Of a stretch of 31,945 bases of DNA, positions 1 to 7,625 are shown one piece after another (position 1 is the first letter of the stretch; each line of letters starts with the position of its first letter). A model generated the notes under the pieces. It was given only the letters and a program-made list of their open reading frames with translations. It ran no database searches and was not told the DNA's origin. The translations under genes and the position numbers were made by a program. Source of the DNA: Streptomyces alboflavus (GTDB lineage Bacteria > Actinomycetota > Actinomycetes > Streptomycetales > Streptomycetaceae); assembly GCF_000716675.1 (NCBI RefSeq), contig NZ_JNXT01000079.1, forward strand, positions 1 to 31,945. The letters run 5' to 3'.

Positions 1-629
1 GCCGGGGCGGGGGCGGCGGGGGGCTGGGCTGCTGGGGCCGCTGGGGCTGCTGGGGCTGCTGGGGCCGACGGTGGCATGGGCTGTTCTGGCGCGGGCGCGG
101 GCGTGGGCGTGCCGGTGCGCGGATCGGCGGCCGGAGCGGCGCCGGGGGGTGCGGGAGCGGGCAGGGGGTACTCGTCGGGCTCGGCGCCGGGCGTCCTCGC
201 GGCGGCGCCCGGAGCGCCCGCCCCGCCGGAGTCCCCGAGCTCGCCGCCCGAGGAGTCCGTGCCGGGCAGGTCGGACGACCGGTGCGTCGGGGCCGGGGTG
301 TCGGAGCTGTCGACCTCGGGCGCCACGGGCCACTGGTCGGCGCCCGGAGCGGCACCCGGGGCGGCGCCGGGAGCGTGGCCGACGGCACCGGCGGGGGAGG
401 CGGGACCGGAACCCGTGCCGGACCCGACGCCGGAACCGGCCGCGGCCTGCGGCGCGGAGCCCGGCACCGGAGGCATGCCGTTGATCGCGAGCGTGGGCCG
501 GTCGTCCGGCGGAGCCGGGACCGCCGAGAGGTCGTAGCCGCACGCGCCGCAGAACAAGTCGCCCGTCTCCAGGGGCTCCTCGCAGCTCGGACACGTGGAC
601 AAGGCCGCCGGTTGGTGCATTTGCGCCAT
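1..629 (-). CDS. Zinc-ribbon protein with Pro/Ala/Gly-rich region (3' end outside window)
   Basis: The frame is open on the minus strand from the ATG at 629 to the window edge, so about 209 N-terminal residues are visible. It begins MAQMHQPAAL and has a short zinc ribbon at residues ~13-31 (CPSC, then CGACG). About 170 residues rich in Pro, Ala and Gly follow, likely disordered. The ATG lies 2 nt after the kinase stop at 632, so the genes are almost certainly co-transcribed and probably translationally coupled. A second in-frame ATG is at 620. In actinobacteria a zinc ribbon plus a flexible linker beside a PknG-type kinase often precedes an FHA or similar phosphopeptide-binding domain, which would make this a kinase substrate comparable to GarA. 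That domain is not in the window, so this is inference. Confidence 0.8.
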   Translation of the reverse strand, partial: MAQMHQPAALSTCPSCEEPLETGDLFCGACGYDLSAVPAPPDDRPTLAINGMPPVPGSAPQAAAGSGVGSGTGSGPASPAGAVGHAPGAAPGAAPGADQWPVAPEVDSSDTPAPTHRSSDLPGTDSSGGELGDSGGAGAPGAAARTPGAEPDEYPLPAPAPPGAAPAADPRTGTPTPAPAPEQPMPPSAPAAPAAPAAPAAQPPAAPAP

Positions 630-631
630 CT

Positions 632-3331
632 TCACACCCACGTCCGGGGGCGGAAACGGTTGGCCCGCTCCACCAGTTCGATCCTTTCCTCGCCACCCTG
701 TGCGAGCCGGGCCAGGGTCCGGTACGACCGTTCCAGACCGAACCGGAGGCCCCGCTCGTCCAACTCGCTGCCGAGCAGGACGGTTCCCGTGGGCCCGTCG
801 CCCGCGGCCGCCTGGGGTCCAGAGGGCCCCGAGGACACCGCGGCGTGGCCGGAGTGGTGGCTACCGGAGAGTACCCAGTCGAGCGCCGTACCGAGGACTT
901 CCGTCGAGAGGCGCTCCCTGCGCACCGCGTCGAGGCCGAAGCCCGCGAGCGCCTCGACCTGCCCGGCGGCGGCCGTCAGGTCGTCGAGGAACCGGGCTCC
1001 GGGCCCGGTCGCCGTGTCGAACGTCATACGCCGCCGCAGCCGCGCCCGCACCGCGGCGACGCGGGCGGCCGTGTAGTGGATGGACGACTCCGGCACGGAC
1101 TCCAGCGTACGCACCGCCCCGCTCCGGTCGTCCGTGGCGAGCTGCACCCGGGCGAGCCCGAAGGCGGCGCTGACGTAGCTCGGGTCGGTCGCCCACACCA
1201 GGCGGTAGTACTCGGCGGCGTTGTCGAGCTGGCCGAGCACCTCCGCGCAGACGCCGAGGGCGAGCTTGGGCGCGGGCTCGCCCGGGAACGCGTCGTACAC
1301 CGCGTCGAAGGAGAGCGCCGCTATCTCGTGGTCGCCGTTGGTGAGGGAGGCGACGCCTCGGTACCAGATCACCCGCCAGTCGTCGGGGTGGTCGATCTCC
1401 AGGGACTCCAGGGCCTTGCCCGCCGCCGCGGGGTCGCCCATGGTGAGCAGCGCCCGCAGCTCGCGAAGCCGCAGCTCGGTGGAGCGCGCCGGGGCGGACC
1501 CGAGCGCGGCGATCAGCTCGGCTCCCGAGGAGTCCACGAGCCCGGCGAGGAAACCGGCGTTGGCGTCGCCGGGGTCGACGCGGGGCACGGGCAGGGCGAG
1601 CGACGTCACGGGCGCGTCGAGGGCGCGCACCAGCGAAGCGGACGCGGTGCCTTCCTGCGTACCGCCCGGGTCGCCGTGACCGGCTCCGCCGTACAGCGCA
1701 CCGGCGCCACCCCCACCACCGGACCCCTCCCCGAACGCCTCGAACCCCAGCACGCTCTCGGCTCCGCCACCGAGGATCCCGTCGTCCCCGGCGCCGGTGG
1801 AAGCCCGCGCCACCGGACCCCGGGCCCCGAGCACCGACACCTCCCCGGCCAGCTCCGCGAACAACTCCGTGTCCGTGACCTTCACTTCGGGCCCGAACAG
1901 CGTGGAGAGCGCGGGCCGCGGCCGCCCGCTCTGCACCGCCACGACCTCCCGGAGGACGCCGGTCAGCTGCTCGGCCATCTCCTGGGCGGAGCCGAAGCGC
2001 CGCGCCGGATCGGGGTCGGTGGCGCGCACGAGCAGCCGGTAGAACGACTCGTACGTCCGGAAGACCTCGATGTTGTCCGGGTCGGGCAGCGAGTCCACGA
2101 ACACGTTCGTGTAGCCCTGGAAGTCGAAGGTCAGCACGGCCAGCGTGCGCGCGACCGTGTACAGGTCGGAGGCCACCGAAGGGCCGACCTCGGCGACCTC
2201 CGGGGCCTGGTAGCCCACGGTGCCGTAGATCGCCGACTCGTCGTCGTCCATGCGGCGGACCGCGCCCATGTCGATGAGCTTGAGCTGGTCCTCGGTCTGG
2301 ATGGCGTTGTCGACCTTGAAGTCGCAGTACAGCAGGTTGCGGCTGTGCAGATGGCCGAGGGCCTCCAGGGCCTCGATGCCGTACGCGCAGGCCTGCTCCA
2401 CGGGCAGCGGATCGCGCTTGCCGGTGGGCGTGCGGCGGCCGTTGGCGATCTCCTTGAGGGACTTGCCGCCGACGTACTCCATGACGATGTAGCCGTCCAT
2501 GGAGCCGGTGCGCTGGTCCAGGTGCTCGACGAAGTTGTAGATCCGCACGATGTTGGCGTGCTCGATCTCGGCGAGGAAGCGGCGCTCGGAGATCGCCGCG
2601 GCCATCGCGTCCTGGTCCCCGGTGTCGAGCAGGCCCTTGAGGACCACCCAGCGGTCGGACACCGCGCGGTCCACGGCGAGATACACCCAGCCGAGCCCGC
2701 CGTGCGCGAGACAGCCCACGACCTCGTACTGCCCGTGCACGATGTCGCCCTCGCTCAGCTTCGGCACGAACGAGTACGGATGCCCGCACTTGGTGCAGAA
2801 ACCTTCCGTGCGGCCGGAGCGCTCACCGCGGGCGCGGCCCACCGGGGCGCCGCAGTCGGAGCGGGAGCAGAACCGCTTCCTCTCGGGCACCTCGGGGTGC
2901 TGCTGCACCGCGCCGCGCGGGTCCGGGCGCGGCACCTGCGGCACCGAGACCAGGCCGACGCCGAGCCTGCTGCGGGCGGAGGACGCCGCCGACGAGCCGG
3001 AGCTGCGCACCGAGACCGACCGCGCCGACGTACCGCTCGACGTGGAGCGCGAGAGCCGGCCCGAGACCGAGCGGCGCGACGAGGCCGACCGGGAGGAGCG
3101 GGTGCTGCCGCGGGTGCCGCGCGAACTGAGGCCGGTCGAGGCCCGCGAGCCCCGGGCGCTGCGCCCGCCGACCGTGATGCCCGTCGCCGGGGAGCCCACC
3201 ATGCCGCTCGCCGACACGACCGGGGCGAGGCCGCAGGTGTCGCAGTACATCTCGCCGCCGCCCACGTCCTCGTACGAACCCGTGCACTTGGGCCGTTGGC
3301 ACGGCTGCTGTCCGCCGTTCTCCTCGCTCAT
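632..3331 (-). CDS. pknG: PknG-type serine/threonine protein kinase with TPR tail
   Basis: The 899-aa protein has PknG architecture. An N-terminal zinc ribbon (C11, C16, C30, C33) precedes a Ser/Arg-rich tract at ~56-122. A rubredoxin-like metal site follows (C155, C160, C179, C182), then a kinase domain at ~201-460 and helical TPR-like repeats at ~620-770. Kinase residues seen are the glycine loop around 209-213, K232 in VVLKG, D337/K339/N342 in the catalytic loop YCDFKVDN, and D354 in IDMG, where other kinases have DFG. As in mycobacterial PknG, the HRD arginine is absent. The start at 3331 follows a strong GGAGGGGGGAAGC ribosome site and overlaps the upstream stop by 4 nt. PknG is cytosolic and controls glutamate/2-oxoglutarate metabolism through an FHA protein; the same role here is inferred from the GlnH/GlnX-like neighbours. 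The two extra cysteine clusters and the long Ser/Arg tract differ from the mycobacterial form. Confidence 0.93.
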   Translation of the reverse strand: MSEENGGQQPCQRPKCTGSYEDVGGGEMYCDTCGLAPVVSASGMVGSPATGITVGGRSARGSRASTGLSSRGTRGSTRSSRSASSRRSVSGRLSRSTSSGTSARSVSVRSSGSSAASSARSRLGVGLVSVPQVPRPDPRGAVQQHPEVPERKRFCSRSDCGAPVGRARGERSGRTEGFCTKCGHPYSFVPKLSEGDIVHGQYEVVGCLAHGGLGWVYLAVDRAVSDRWVVLKGLLDTGDQDAMAAAISERRFLAEIEHANIVRIYNFVEHLDQRTGSMDGYIVMEYVGGKSLKEIANGRRTPTGKRDPLPVEQACAYGIEALEALGHLHSRNLLYCDFKVDNAIQTEDQLKLIDMGAVRRMDDDESAIYGTVGYQAPEVAEVGPSVASDLYTVARTLAVLTFDFQGYTNVFVDSLPDPDNIEVFRTYESFYRLLVRATDPDPARRFGSAQEMAEQLTGVLREVVAVQSGRPRPALSTLFGPEVKVTDTELFAELAGEVSVLGARGPVARASTGAGDDGILGGGAESVLGFEAFGEGSGGGGGAGALYGGAGHGDPGGTQEGTASASLVRALDAPVTSLALPVPRVDPGDANAGFLAGLVDSSGAELIAALGSAPARSTELRLRELRALLTMGDPAAAGKALESLEIDHPDDWRVIWYRGVASLTNGDHEIAALSFDAVYDAFPGEPAPKLALGVCAEVLGQLDNAAEYYRLVWATDPSYVSAAFGLARVQLATDDRSGAVRTLESVPESSIHYTAARVAAVRARLRRRMTFDTATGPGARFLDDLTAAAGQVEALAGFGLDAVRRERLSTEVLGTALDWVLSGSHHSGHAAVSSGPSGPQAAAGDGPTGTVLLGSELDERGLRFGLERSYRTLARLAQGGEERIELVERANRFRPRTWV

Positions 3332-4647
3332 GCTTCCCCCCTCCGGTCGGTGGGCCCGCCCTGGTGCGGGACCCTCGGCGTCAGCGCGTCGGCCGCCGCC
3401 TGCTGATAGCGCAGCACCGCCTGCTCGGCCACGCGCAGGTCGCAGGGCGCGCTCCAGAGCATGCGGCGCGCCGCGTCGTACCGCTCGATGAGGACCGGGT
3501 CCTCCGCGAGGCCGTGCCGGGCGACCTTCGCCTTGTACGCGTCGAGGCGGCCGCGCAGCTCCGCGCGGACCGCGAGCGGCGCGGTGACGGCCGTCAACGA
3601 CTCGCGGGCGCGAAGCAGTTCGTCCTCGGCCTTCTCCTCCAGGGACTCAAGGAGCGGCGAGAGGCGGTGCCACTGGGCGTTCCTGCGGTAGTCCGCGGCC
3701 ATCGCCAGCTGCTCCTGGAGCGCGGTCGGCGGCCCGGACACGGCGGGCACCTCGGACGCGGCGATCTTCGCGAGCACCTCGCCGCGCGCGGAGCGGGCCT
3801 CGGCCAGCGTGCGGTCCGCGCGGGACAGCACGTCGCGCAGCCTGCCGAGGCGGGCCTCGGCGTCCTGGCGGACCGTGAGCACGGCGTCGATCTCGCGGCG
3901 CACGTCCTCCAGGGCGCGGGCCGCGTGGTCGTAGCGGTCGGTGTGCGGGCGGCCGCCGCCGGGGGCCGAACTGCCGCGCGTGGGCTGCCAGAACGCGAGC
4001 GGGTCGGACACCACCTGCTCGCGCAGCGCCGTCAGCTCCCGCGTGATGCGCTCCAGGTCGTCGCCCGAGGGATGCTCGCCGGGGCGCACGCCGACGGAGT
4101 GCGCGAGCTGGCGGGTGCGCTGGAGCTCGGCGGCGAGCAGGTCGATGCGGGCGGGCAGCGCGGACCAGACGGCGTCGGCGGCGACCACCATGTCCAGGGA
4201 GTGGGCGTACAGGTCGTTCATGCGCGCGACCAGCTCTTCGAGCGTGAACTGTTCGGTGAGCTTCGCGGGCCCCGTGATCGAGGGTGCCGCGCCGGACGAG
4301 GAGCCGCCCGCGACGGTGACGCTCTGGCCGCGCAGCAGCCGGGTCAGTTCGAGCAGGTCGTCGCGGTTGGGCCAGCGCCTGCGCTCGCGCACCTCGCGGG
4401 CGGTGTTCAGGGCGCCCGCGTACGCGTCGAAGTACGTCCAGAGCAGCGTGATCTGGGCTTCCGTGCCGAGCCAGCGTTCGTGTGTGGTGCCGGTGAGCCG
4501 CGCGCCTTCGAGGAGGCGGCGGCCCGCGTGGTCCTGGAGGGCGAGGAGCGACGTCTCGATCGCCTCGTGCTCGGCGTCGAGCCGCACCAGCGCACGGTCC
4601 ACCTCGTCCCGGTCCATGACAGGGCCGGGGGGTCCCGCGACGCTCAT
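3328..4647 (-). CDS. Coiled-coil protein of unknown function in the pknG operon
   Basis: This 439-aa cytosolic protein has no signal peptide or membrane helix. It is mostly long charged helices with heptad-like Leu/Ala spacing, most clearly at ~185-215 and ~240-345 (Glu, Arg and Ala dense), with a short flexible Gly/Ser break at ~113-125 and another at ~225-235. I recognise no catalytic motif. The ATG at 4647 follows GGAGAGGTGATCG, a good ribosome site; an internal Met at residue 11 is an alternative. Its stop overlaps the kinase start by 4 nt (ATGA), so the two are tightly coupled. It lies between the binding-protein gene and the kinase gene, a slot with no counterpart in mycobacterial glnX-glnH-pknG, so it may be a scaffold or adaptor between membrane sensor and kinase. 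That role is a guess from position. Confidence 0.85.
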   Translation of the reverse strand: MSVAGPPGPVMDRDEVDRALVRLDAEHEAIETSLLALQDHAGRRLLEGARLTGTTHERWLGTEAQITLLWTYFDAYAGALNTAREVRERRRWPNRDDLLELTRLLRGQSVTVAGGSSSGAAPSITGPAKLTEQFTLEELVARMNDLYAHSLDMVVAADAVWSALPARIDLLAAELQRTRQLAHSVGVRPGEHPSGDDLERITRELTALREQVVSDPLAFWQPTRGSSAPGGGRPHTDRYDHAARALEDVRREIDAVLTVRQDAEARLGRLRDVLSRADRTLAEARSARGEVLAKIAASEVPAVSGPPTALQEQLAMAADYRRNAQWHRLSPLLESLEEKAEDELLRARESLTAVTAPLAVRAELRGRLDAYKAKVARHGLAEDPVLIERYDAARRMLWSAPCDLRVAEQAVLRYQQAAADALTPRVPHQGGPTDRRGEA

Positions 4648-4664
4648 CGATCACCTCTCCGCTC

Positions 4665-4697
4665 TGCGTTCTTCGTGCGTTCGTCGTGCGTTCTTCG
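4665..4697. repeat. Three 11-bp tandem repeats in the intergenic gap
   Basis: Units TGCGTTCTTCG, TGCGTTCGTCG and TGCGTTCTTCG lie head to tail; units 1 and 3 are identical and unit 2 differs at one base. They fill most of the 70-nt gap between the binding-protein stop (4718) and the coiled-coil gene's ribosome site. The 11-bp period would place each copy on the same DNA face, but simple slippage expansion is equally possible. Confidence 0.8.
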
Positions 4698-4717
4698 TGT
4701 GCCTGGGGTCCTGCGGG

Positions 4718-5794
4718 TCAGTCCTTGTACTTCGGCTTCGGCGGGCCCGCCGAGTCGCCGAGGTCGTCCGCGAGCCACTTGTCGTACGAGGCGCGCCAGC
4801 CGTCCTTGTCCTTGCGGAAGTCGTCAAGGACGTCGTTCACGCGCCGCACCAGGTCGTCCGCGTCCTTCTTCATCGCCACGCCGTAGTACTCCGTGGTGAA
4901 CGGCTTGTCGCCCTTCAGCTCCACCGTCGGGTCCTGGGCGGCCTGGCCCGCGGCGAGCGCGCTGTCGGTGACCACCGCGTCCACCTCGCCGAGCTGGAGC
5001 CTTACCAGGCAGTCGAGTTGGTTCGGCACCGTGGTCCTGATGTCGGCACCGAAGCTGTTCTCCTTGAGCGCCGTCTCAGCCGTGGAGCCCGCCGCCGAGC
5101 AGACCTTCTTGCCCTTCAGGGTGTCGTTGTAGCCGGTGATGTCGGAGGTCTTCGGCGCGAGGACCTGCTGGCCGGTCTCGAAGTACGCCGTGGAGAACGC
5201 GACGTCCTTGATGCGGTCGCAGTTGACGGTCATCGTGCGCACGACCATGTCGACCTGGCCGCTCTGGATCGCCGGGATGCGCTGGTTGGTGGGGATCGCG
5301 CGGAACACCACGGCCTCGCGGTCGCCGAGCAGCCGCTCCGCGATCTCACGCGCCAGGTCGATGTCGAAGCCCTCCAGCTTGCCGACGCCCTTGTTGGGGT
5401 CGCGGTAGCCCCAGCGGTAGCTGTTCTGGTCGACGCCGACGACGAGCTTCTTGACCTTGCGCTGCTTGATCTTCTCGATCGTCGGGCCGTCCTTGGTGTC
5501 GGGCCGCAGGCTGCGCTCCGGCGCCTCGCACTCGTCGGCGCGCGCGGGCGCGGCCTGCGTCAGCCGGTCCGCGGCGGCCGAACCGCCGCTGCCGCCCGGG
5601 CCGTTGTCGCCGCGCAGCTGCGGCAGCGCGAGCACCAGGGCGACCGCGAGGAGGCAGGCGAGCGCCATCGAGGCGACCCCGCCCCAGCCGCGCAGGGCCG
5701 CGAGGCCGCGGCGCGGGCGCGCCGCGCGCCGCGCCGTCGCGGCGTGCTGTTCCGTCTCGCCAGGTCGCGTACGCATCGTCCGCGCGCCCCCCAT
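4718..5794 (-). CDS. glnH: Membrane-anchored glutamate-type solute-binding protein (GlnH-like)
   Basis: The ATG at 5794 gives 358 aa. A basic Arg/Ala-rich cytoplasmic head is followed by one hydrophobic helix at ~39-58, a Gly/Ser linker, and a type 3 periplasmic-binding-protein domain from ~110 to ~345. Family features are VVGVDQNSYRWGY at the domain start, GFDIDLAREIAERLLG, and NQRIPAIQSGQVDMVVRTMT. The hydrophobic helix contains MALAC, but this is a poor lipobox in mid-helix, so an uncleaved anchor is more likely than a lipoprotein. The ATG overlaps the upstream stop (TGATG) and has GGAG 8 nt before it; a GTG one codon upstream is less well spaced. No ABC permease or ATPase is adjacent, so this is probably a sensor subunit, as proposed for mycobacterial GlnH, rather than an importer component. 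Confidence 0.88.
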   Translation of the reverse strand: MGGARTMRTRPGETEQHAATARRAARPRRGLAALRGWGGVASMALACLLAVALVLALPQLRGDNGPGGSGGSAAADRLTQAAPARADECEAPERSLRPDTKDGPTIEKIKQRKVKKLVVGVDQNSYRWGYRDPNKGVGKLEGFDIDLAREIAERLLGDREAVVFRAIPTNQRIPAIQSGQVDMVVRTMTVNCDRIKDVAFSTAYFETGQQVLAPKTSDITGYNDTLKGKKVCSAAGSTAETALKENSFGADIRTTVPNQLDCLVRLQLGEVDAVVTDSALAAGQAAQDPTVELKGDKPFTTEYYGVAMKKDADDLVRRVNDVLDDFRKDKDGWRASYDKWLADDLGDSAGPPKPKYKD

Positions 5795-7242
5795 CACCGG
5801 TACTCCGAAAGCCTGCGGCCGATGCCGAGCACGGCGGCCGCCGCGCCGACGACCGCGAGCACGGCCGCGCCGATGGGCAGGCCCGTCATGGCGCCCTTGC
5901 CGTCCTCGGCGGCCCGCTTGAACTCCCGCTGCTCGTGCGCGAGCGCGGCGTCGAGGGCCGCGTCCACGTTGTCGAAGGACTCGCGCGTCGGCCTGTCGCT
6001 CTTCGTGCCTATGACCTTGTCGAGCGCGCCCTCGTAGTCACCCGAGTCGTCGCTCGCGCGGGCCGACTTGTGGCGGTCCTTCCACTCGGTCACGTTCGCC
6101 GCGGCGGCCGCCACGGGGCGCTTGCCCGCATCGTCGTCGGCCAGCTCCGCCGCCCTGCCGAGCAGCCCCTTGTCGCCCGCCTTCGCGCCCGCGAGGCGCG
6201 CCATCTGCCGCTGGTAGGCCACGTCGAACTTGTCCTTCGTGGCGTCGCCCACGACGACCGTCTCGGCGCCCCGGCTGACCAGCGTCAGGTTCTCGTTGCC
6301 CCGGGCCTTCAGGGAGCTGATGCGGGCGTCGTTCAGGACGTTCAGGGACTTCACGCCCCGGTCGTAGGACTCGTTCAGGCCGGAGCGGGCGAAGGTGTGT
6401 CCGGCGAGCAGCCACAGCAGCGCCACCGACGCGGCGGCCGTCGCGGCCACCAGGCCCGTGTTGAACACCCTGTTCGTCCGCCGGAAGGTGCGGTGCTGGG
6501 CCCAGCCGAGGGCGGCCAGGGCCGCCACTCCGAAGGCGATCGCGAGCCAGGGATACGGCTTCGCGTCTCCGTAGTCCGCGGTCAGGCGCTCGTTCTCCGC
6601 CTTGTAGAGCTTCTCGGCGGCCGGGAGCATCTGGGTCTGCATCGTGTTGTTCGCGTACCGCAGATAGGCGCCGCCGAGCGGCAGGCCCTGGCGGTTGTTG
6701 GCGCGGGCCCGCTCGATCAGGGCCGTGTACTGGGGGAGGAGCTTGTTCAGGCGGCTCACCGCCGTCGCCGACGAGGAGTCGGAGCCCGCGTTCGACGCGG
6801 CCGTCGCGAGCTTCTCGCTGGCCCGGTCGACGTCCCGCTGATAGCGCTCGCGGACCTTCGCGGGCTCCTGGCCGCCCGCCAGGAAGCCGCTCGACGCGGC
6901 CGTGTTGGCGTCCGCCAGGGAGCGGTAGATCGCGGCAGCGTCGTTGCTCAGGGGCTGGCTGCGGTTCAGGACGCGGTCCGCCGCGTCGGCCCGCGAGGTC
7001 GTCTGCCAGGCCGTGACCGCGCCGAACACCAGGACCAGGGCCGCGAGGACCGCGCCGATGGCGCGCAGCCTGCCCGGCTCCGTCGTCGCCGCCGCGCGCA
7101 GGCGGTCCACTCCCTCGGCCCACGCCGTGCTTCTTCCTGGCGTGGGCGCCCGGTGCGGTGGCCTCGCCGCGGGCTGCTGCTGCGGCAGTGGTGGGCTGGT
7201 GGGTGCGGGCGCGTGCGGTGGTGCCTGTGGTGGGTGTGTCAC
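5794..7242 (-). CDS. glnX: Four-helix membrane sensor protein (GlnX-like)
   Basis: The GTG at 7242 gives 482 aa. It follows GGGGGAGGTCGAGGTCAG, far better than any upstream option; the frame stays open to 7323, but that extension has no ribosome site. A Pro-rich cytoplasmic head (~1-60) is followed by helices at ~61-79, ~230-248, ~262-282 and ~457-475. Two large extracytoplasmic, mainly helical segments (~80-229 and ~283-456) lie between, so both termini are cytoplasmic. This twin sensor-loop layout and the position just upstream of GlnH- and PknG-like genes match mycobacterial GlnX, which partners GlnH in reporting extracellular Asp/Glu to PknG. The assignment rests on topology and gene order rather than on a sequence motif. 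It is the first gene of the operon; a 9-bp inverted repeat lies about 100 bp upstream. Confidence 0.85.
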   Translation of the reverse strand: MTHPPQAPPHAPAPTSPPLPQQQPAARPPHRAPTPGRSTAWAEGVDRLRAAATTEPGRLRAIGAVLAALVLVFGAVTAWQTTSRADAADRVLNRSQPLSNDAAAIYRSLADANTAASSGFLAGGQEPAKVRERYQRDVDRASEKLATAASNAGSDSSSATAVSRLNKLLPQYTALIERARANNRQGLPLGGAYLRYANNTMQTQMLPAAEKLYKAENERLTADYGDAKPYPWLAIAFGVAALAALGWAQHRTFRRTNRVFNTGLVAATAAASVALLWLLAGHTFARSGLNESYDRGVKSLNVLNDARISSLKARGNENLTLVSRGAETVVVGDATKDKFDVAYQRQMARLAGAKAGDKGLLGRAAELADDDAGKRPVAAAAANVTEWKDRHKSARASDDSGDYEGALDKVIGTKSDRPTRESFDNVDAALDAALAHEQREFKRAAEDGKGAMTGLPIGAAVLAVVGAAAAVLGIGRRLSEYR

Positions 7243-7343
7243 CTGACCTCGACCTCCCCCTTGGTCTTCGGACTGCCCCTTCTTCCGGGCCTTGGTGGCG
7301 GCGGAAGTGGTGCACGGCCGCAAGTATCGCCGTAGGGACTGAC

Positions 7344-7377
7344 ATCCGCACAGGGCTTGACTCGATCTTGTGCGGAT
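7344..7377. promoter_or_regulatory. Perfect 9-bp inverted repeat upstream of the glnX-like operon
   Basis: ATCCGCACA (7344-7352) and TGTGCGGAT (7369-7377) are perfect reverse complements separated by 16 bp, about 102-135 bp before the GTG of the glnX-like gene. Dyad size and centre spacing (25 bp) suit a dimeric regulator. I found no convincing -35/-10 pair beside it, so operator function is inferred from symmetry and position. Confidence 0.5.
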
Positions 7378-7399
7378 TGGTGGGCCACCGGGCGTCTTT

Positions 7400-7439
7400 G
7401 AACACGCCTCGGGGGCGTGTTCGGTTCCCCCTAGGGGGA
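7400..7439. repeat. GC-rich hairpin followed by a 14-bp palindrome
   Basis: GAACACGCC (7400-7408) pairs with GGCGTGTTC (7414-7422) around a 5-nt loop. Three bases later TCCCCCTAGGGGGA (7426-7439) is a perfect palindrome. These sit in the 383-bp gene-free interval between the glnX-like gene and the kinase gene. The CCCCTAGGGG core recurs in Streptomyces spacer DNA, so it may be part of a dispersed repeat rather than a regulator site. Confidence 0.55.
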
Positions 7440-7570
7440 GGGCGGGGCGGGGGCCCTGCCGGGGGCTCCCCAGTCCCGCCCCTTCCCGTAACCGGGGCGC
7501 TGCGCCCCCGGGCCCCCGCTCTCGCAGAGGTCCCCTTCGGGTGGGACAGCCCCCGCCGATCGGCCTGCGG

Positions 7571-7596
7571 CCTCGTCCTCAAACGCCGGACGGGCT
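7571..7596. repeat. Dispersed Streptomyces-type intergenic repeat, short form
   Basis: The stretch reads CCTCGTCCTC, AAACGCCGGA, CGGGCT. The same core appears at 31674-31697 (with CATG for CAAA) and, with an internal insertion, at 28353-28428 and 31778-31850. It lies just beyond the kinase gene terminator. Such repeats are common between genes in Streptomyces genomes; no function is known to me. Confidence 0.7.
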
Positions 7597-7622
7597 AAGA
7601 CTCTGCCGGGCGGCCGAGTCTT
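7597..7622 (-). terminator. Hairpin after the kinase gene
   Basis: AAGACTC (7597-7603) pairs with GAGTCTT (7616-7622) around a 12-nt GC-rich loop, 4 nt beyond the stop at 7626. There is no clear U-tract, as is common for streptomycete terminators. It would end the long sugar operon. Confidence 0.6.
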
Positions 7623-7625
7623 GCG

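Noticed and set aside
845..3406. Long plus-strand open frame opposite the PknG-like gene
   Set aside because: It lacks motifs and a ribosome site and is the antisense shadow expected opposite a GC-rich gene with strong codon bias.
7357..7362. Plus-strand TTGACT as a promoter
   Set aside because: No TANNNT lies 16-18 nt downstream and no plus-strand gene follows; it is inside the spacer of the 9-bp dyad.
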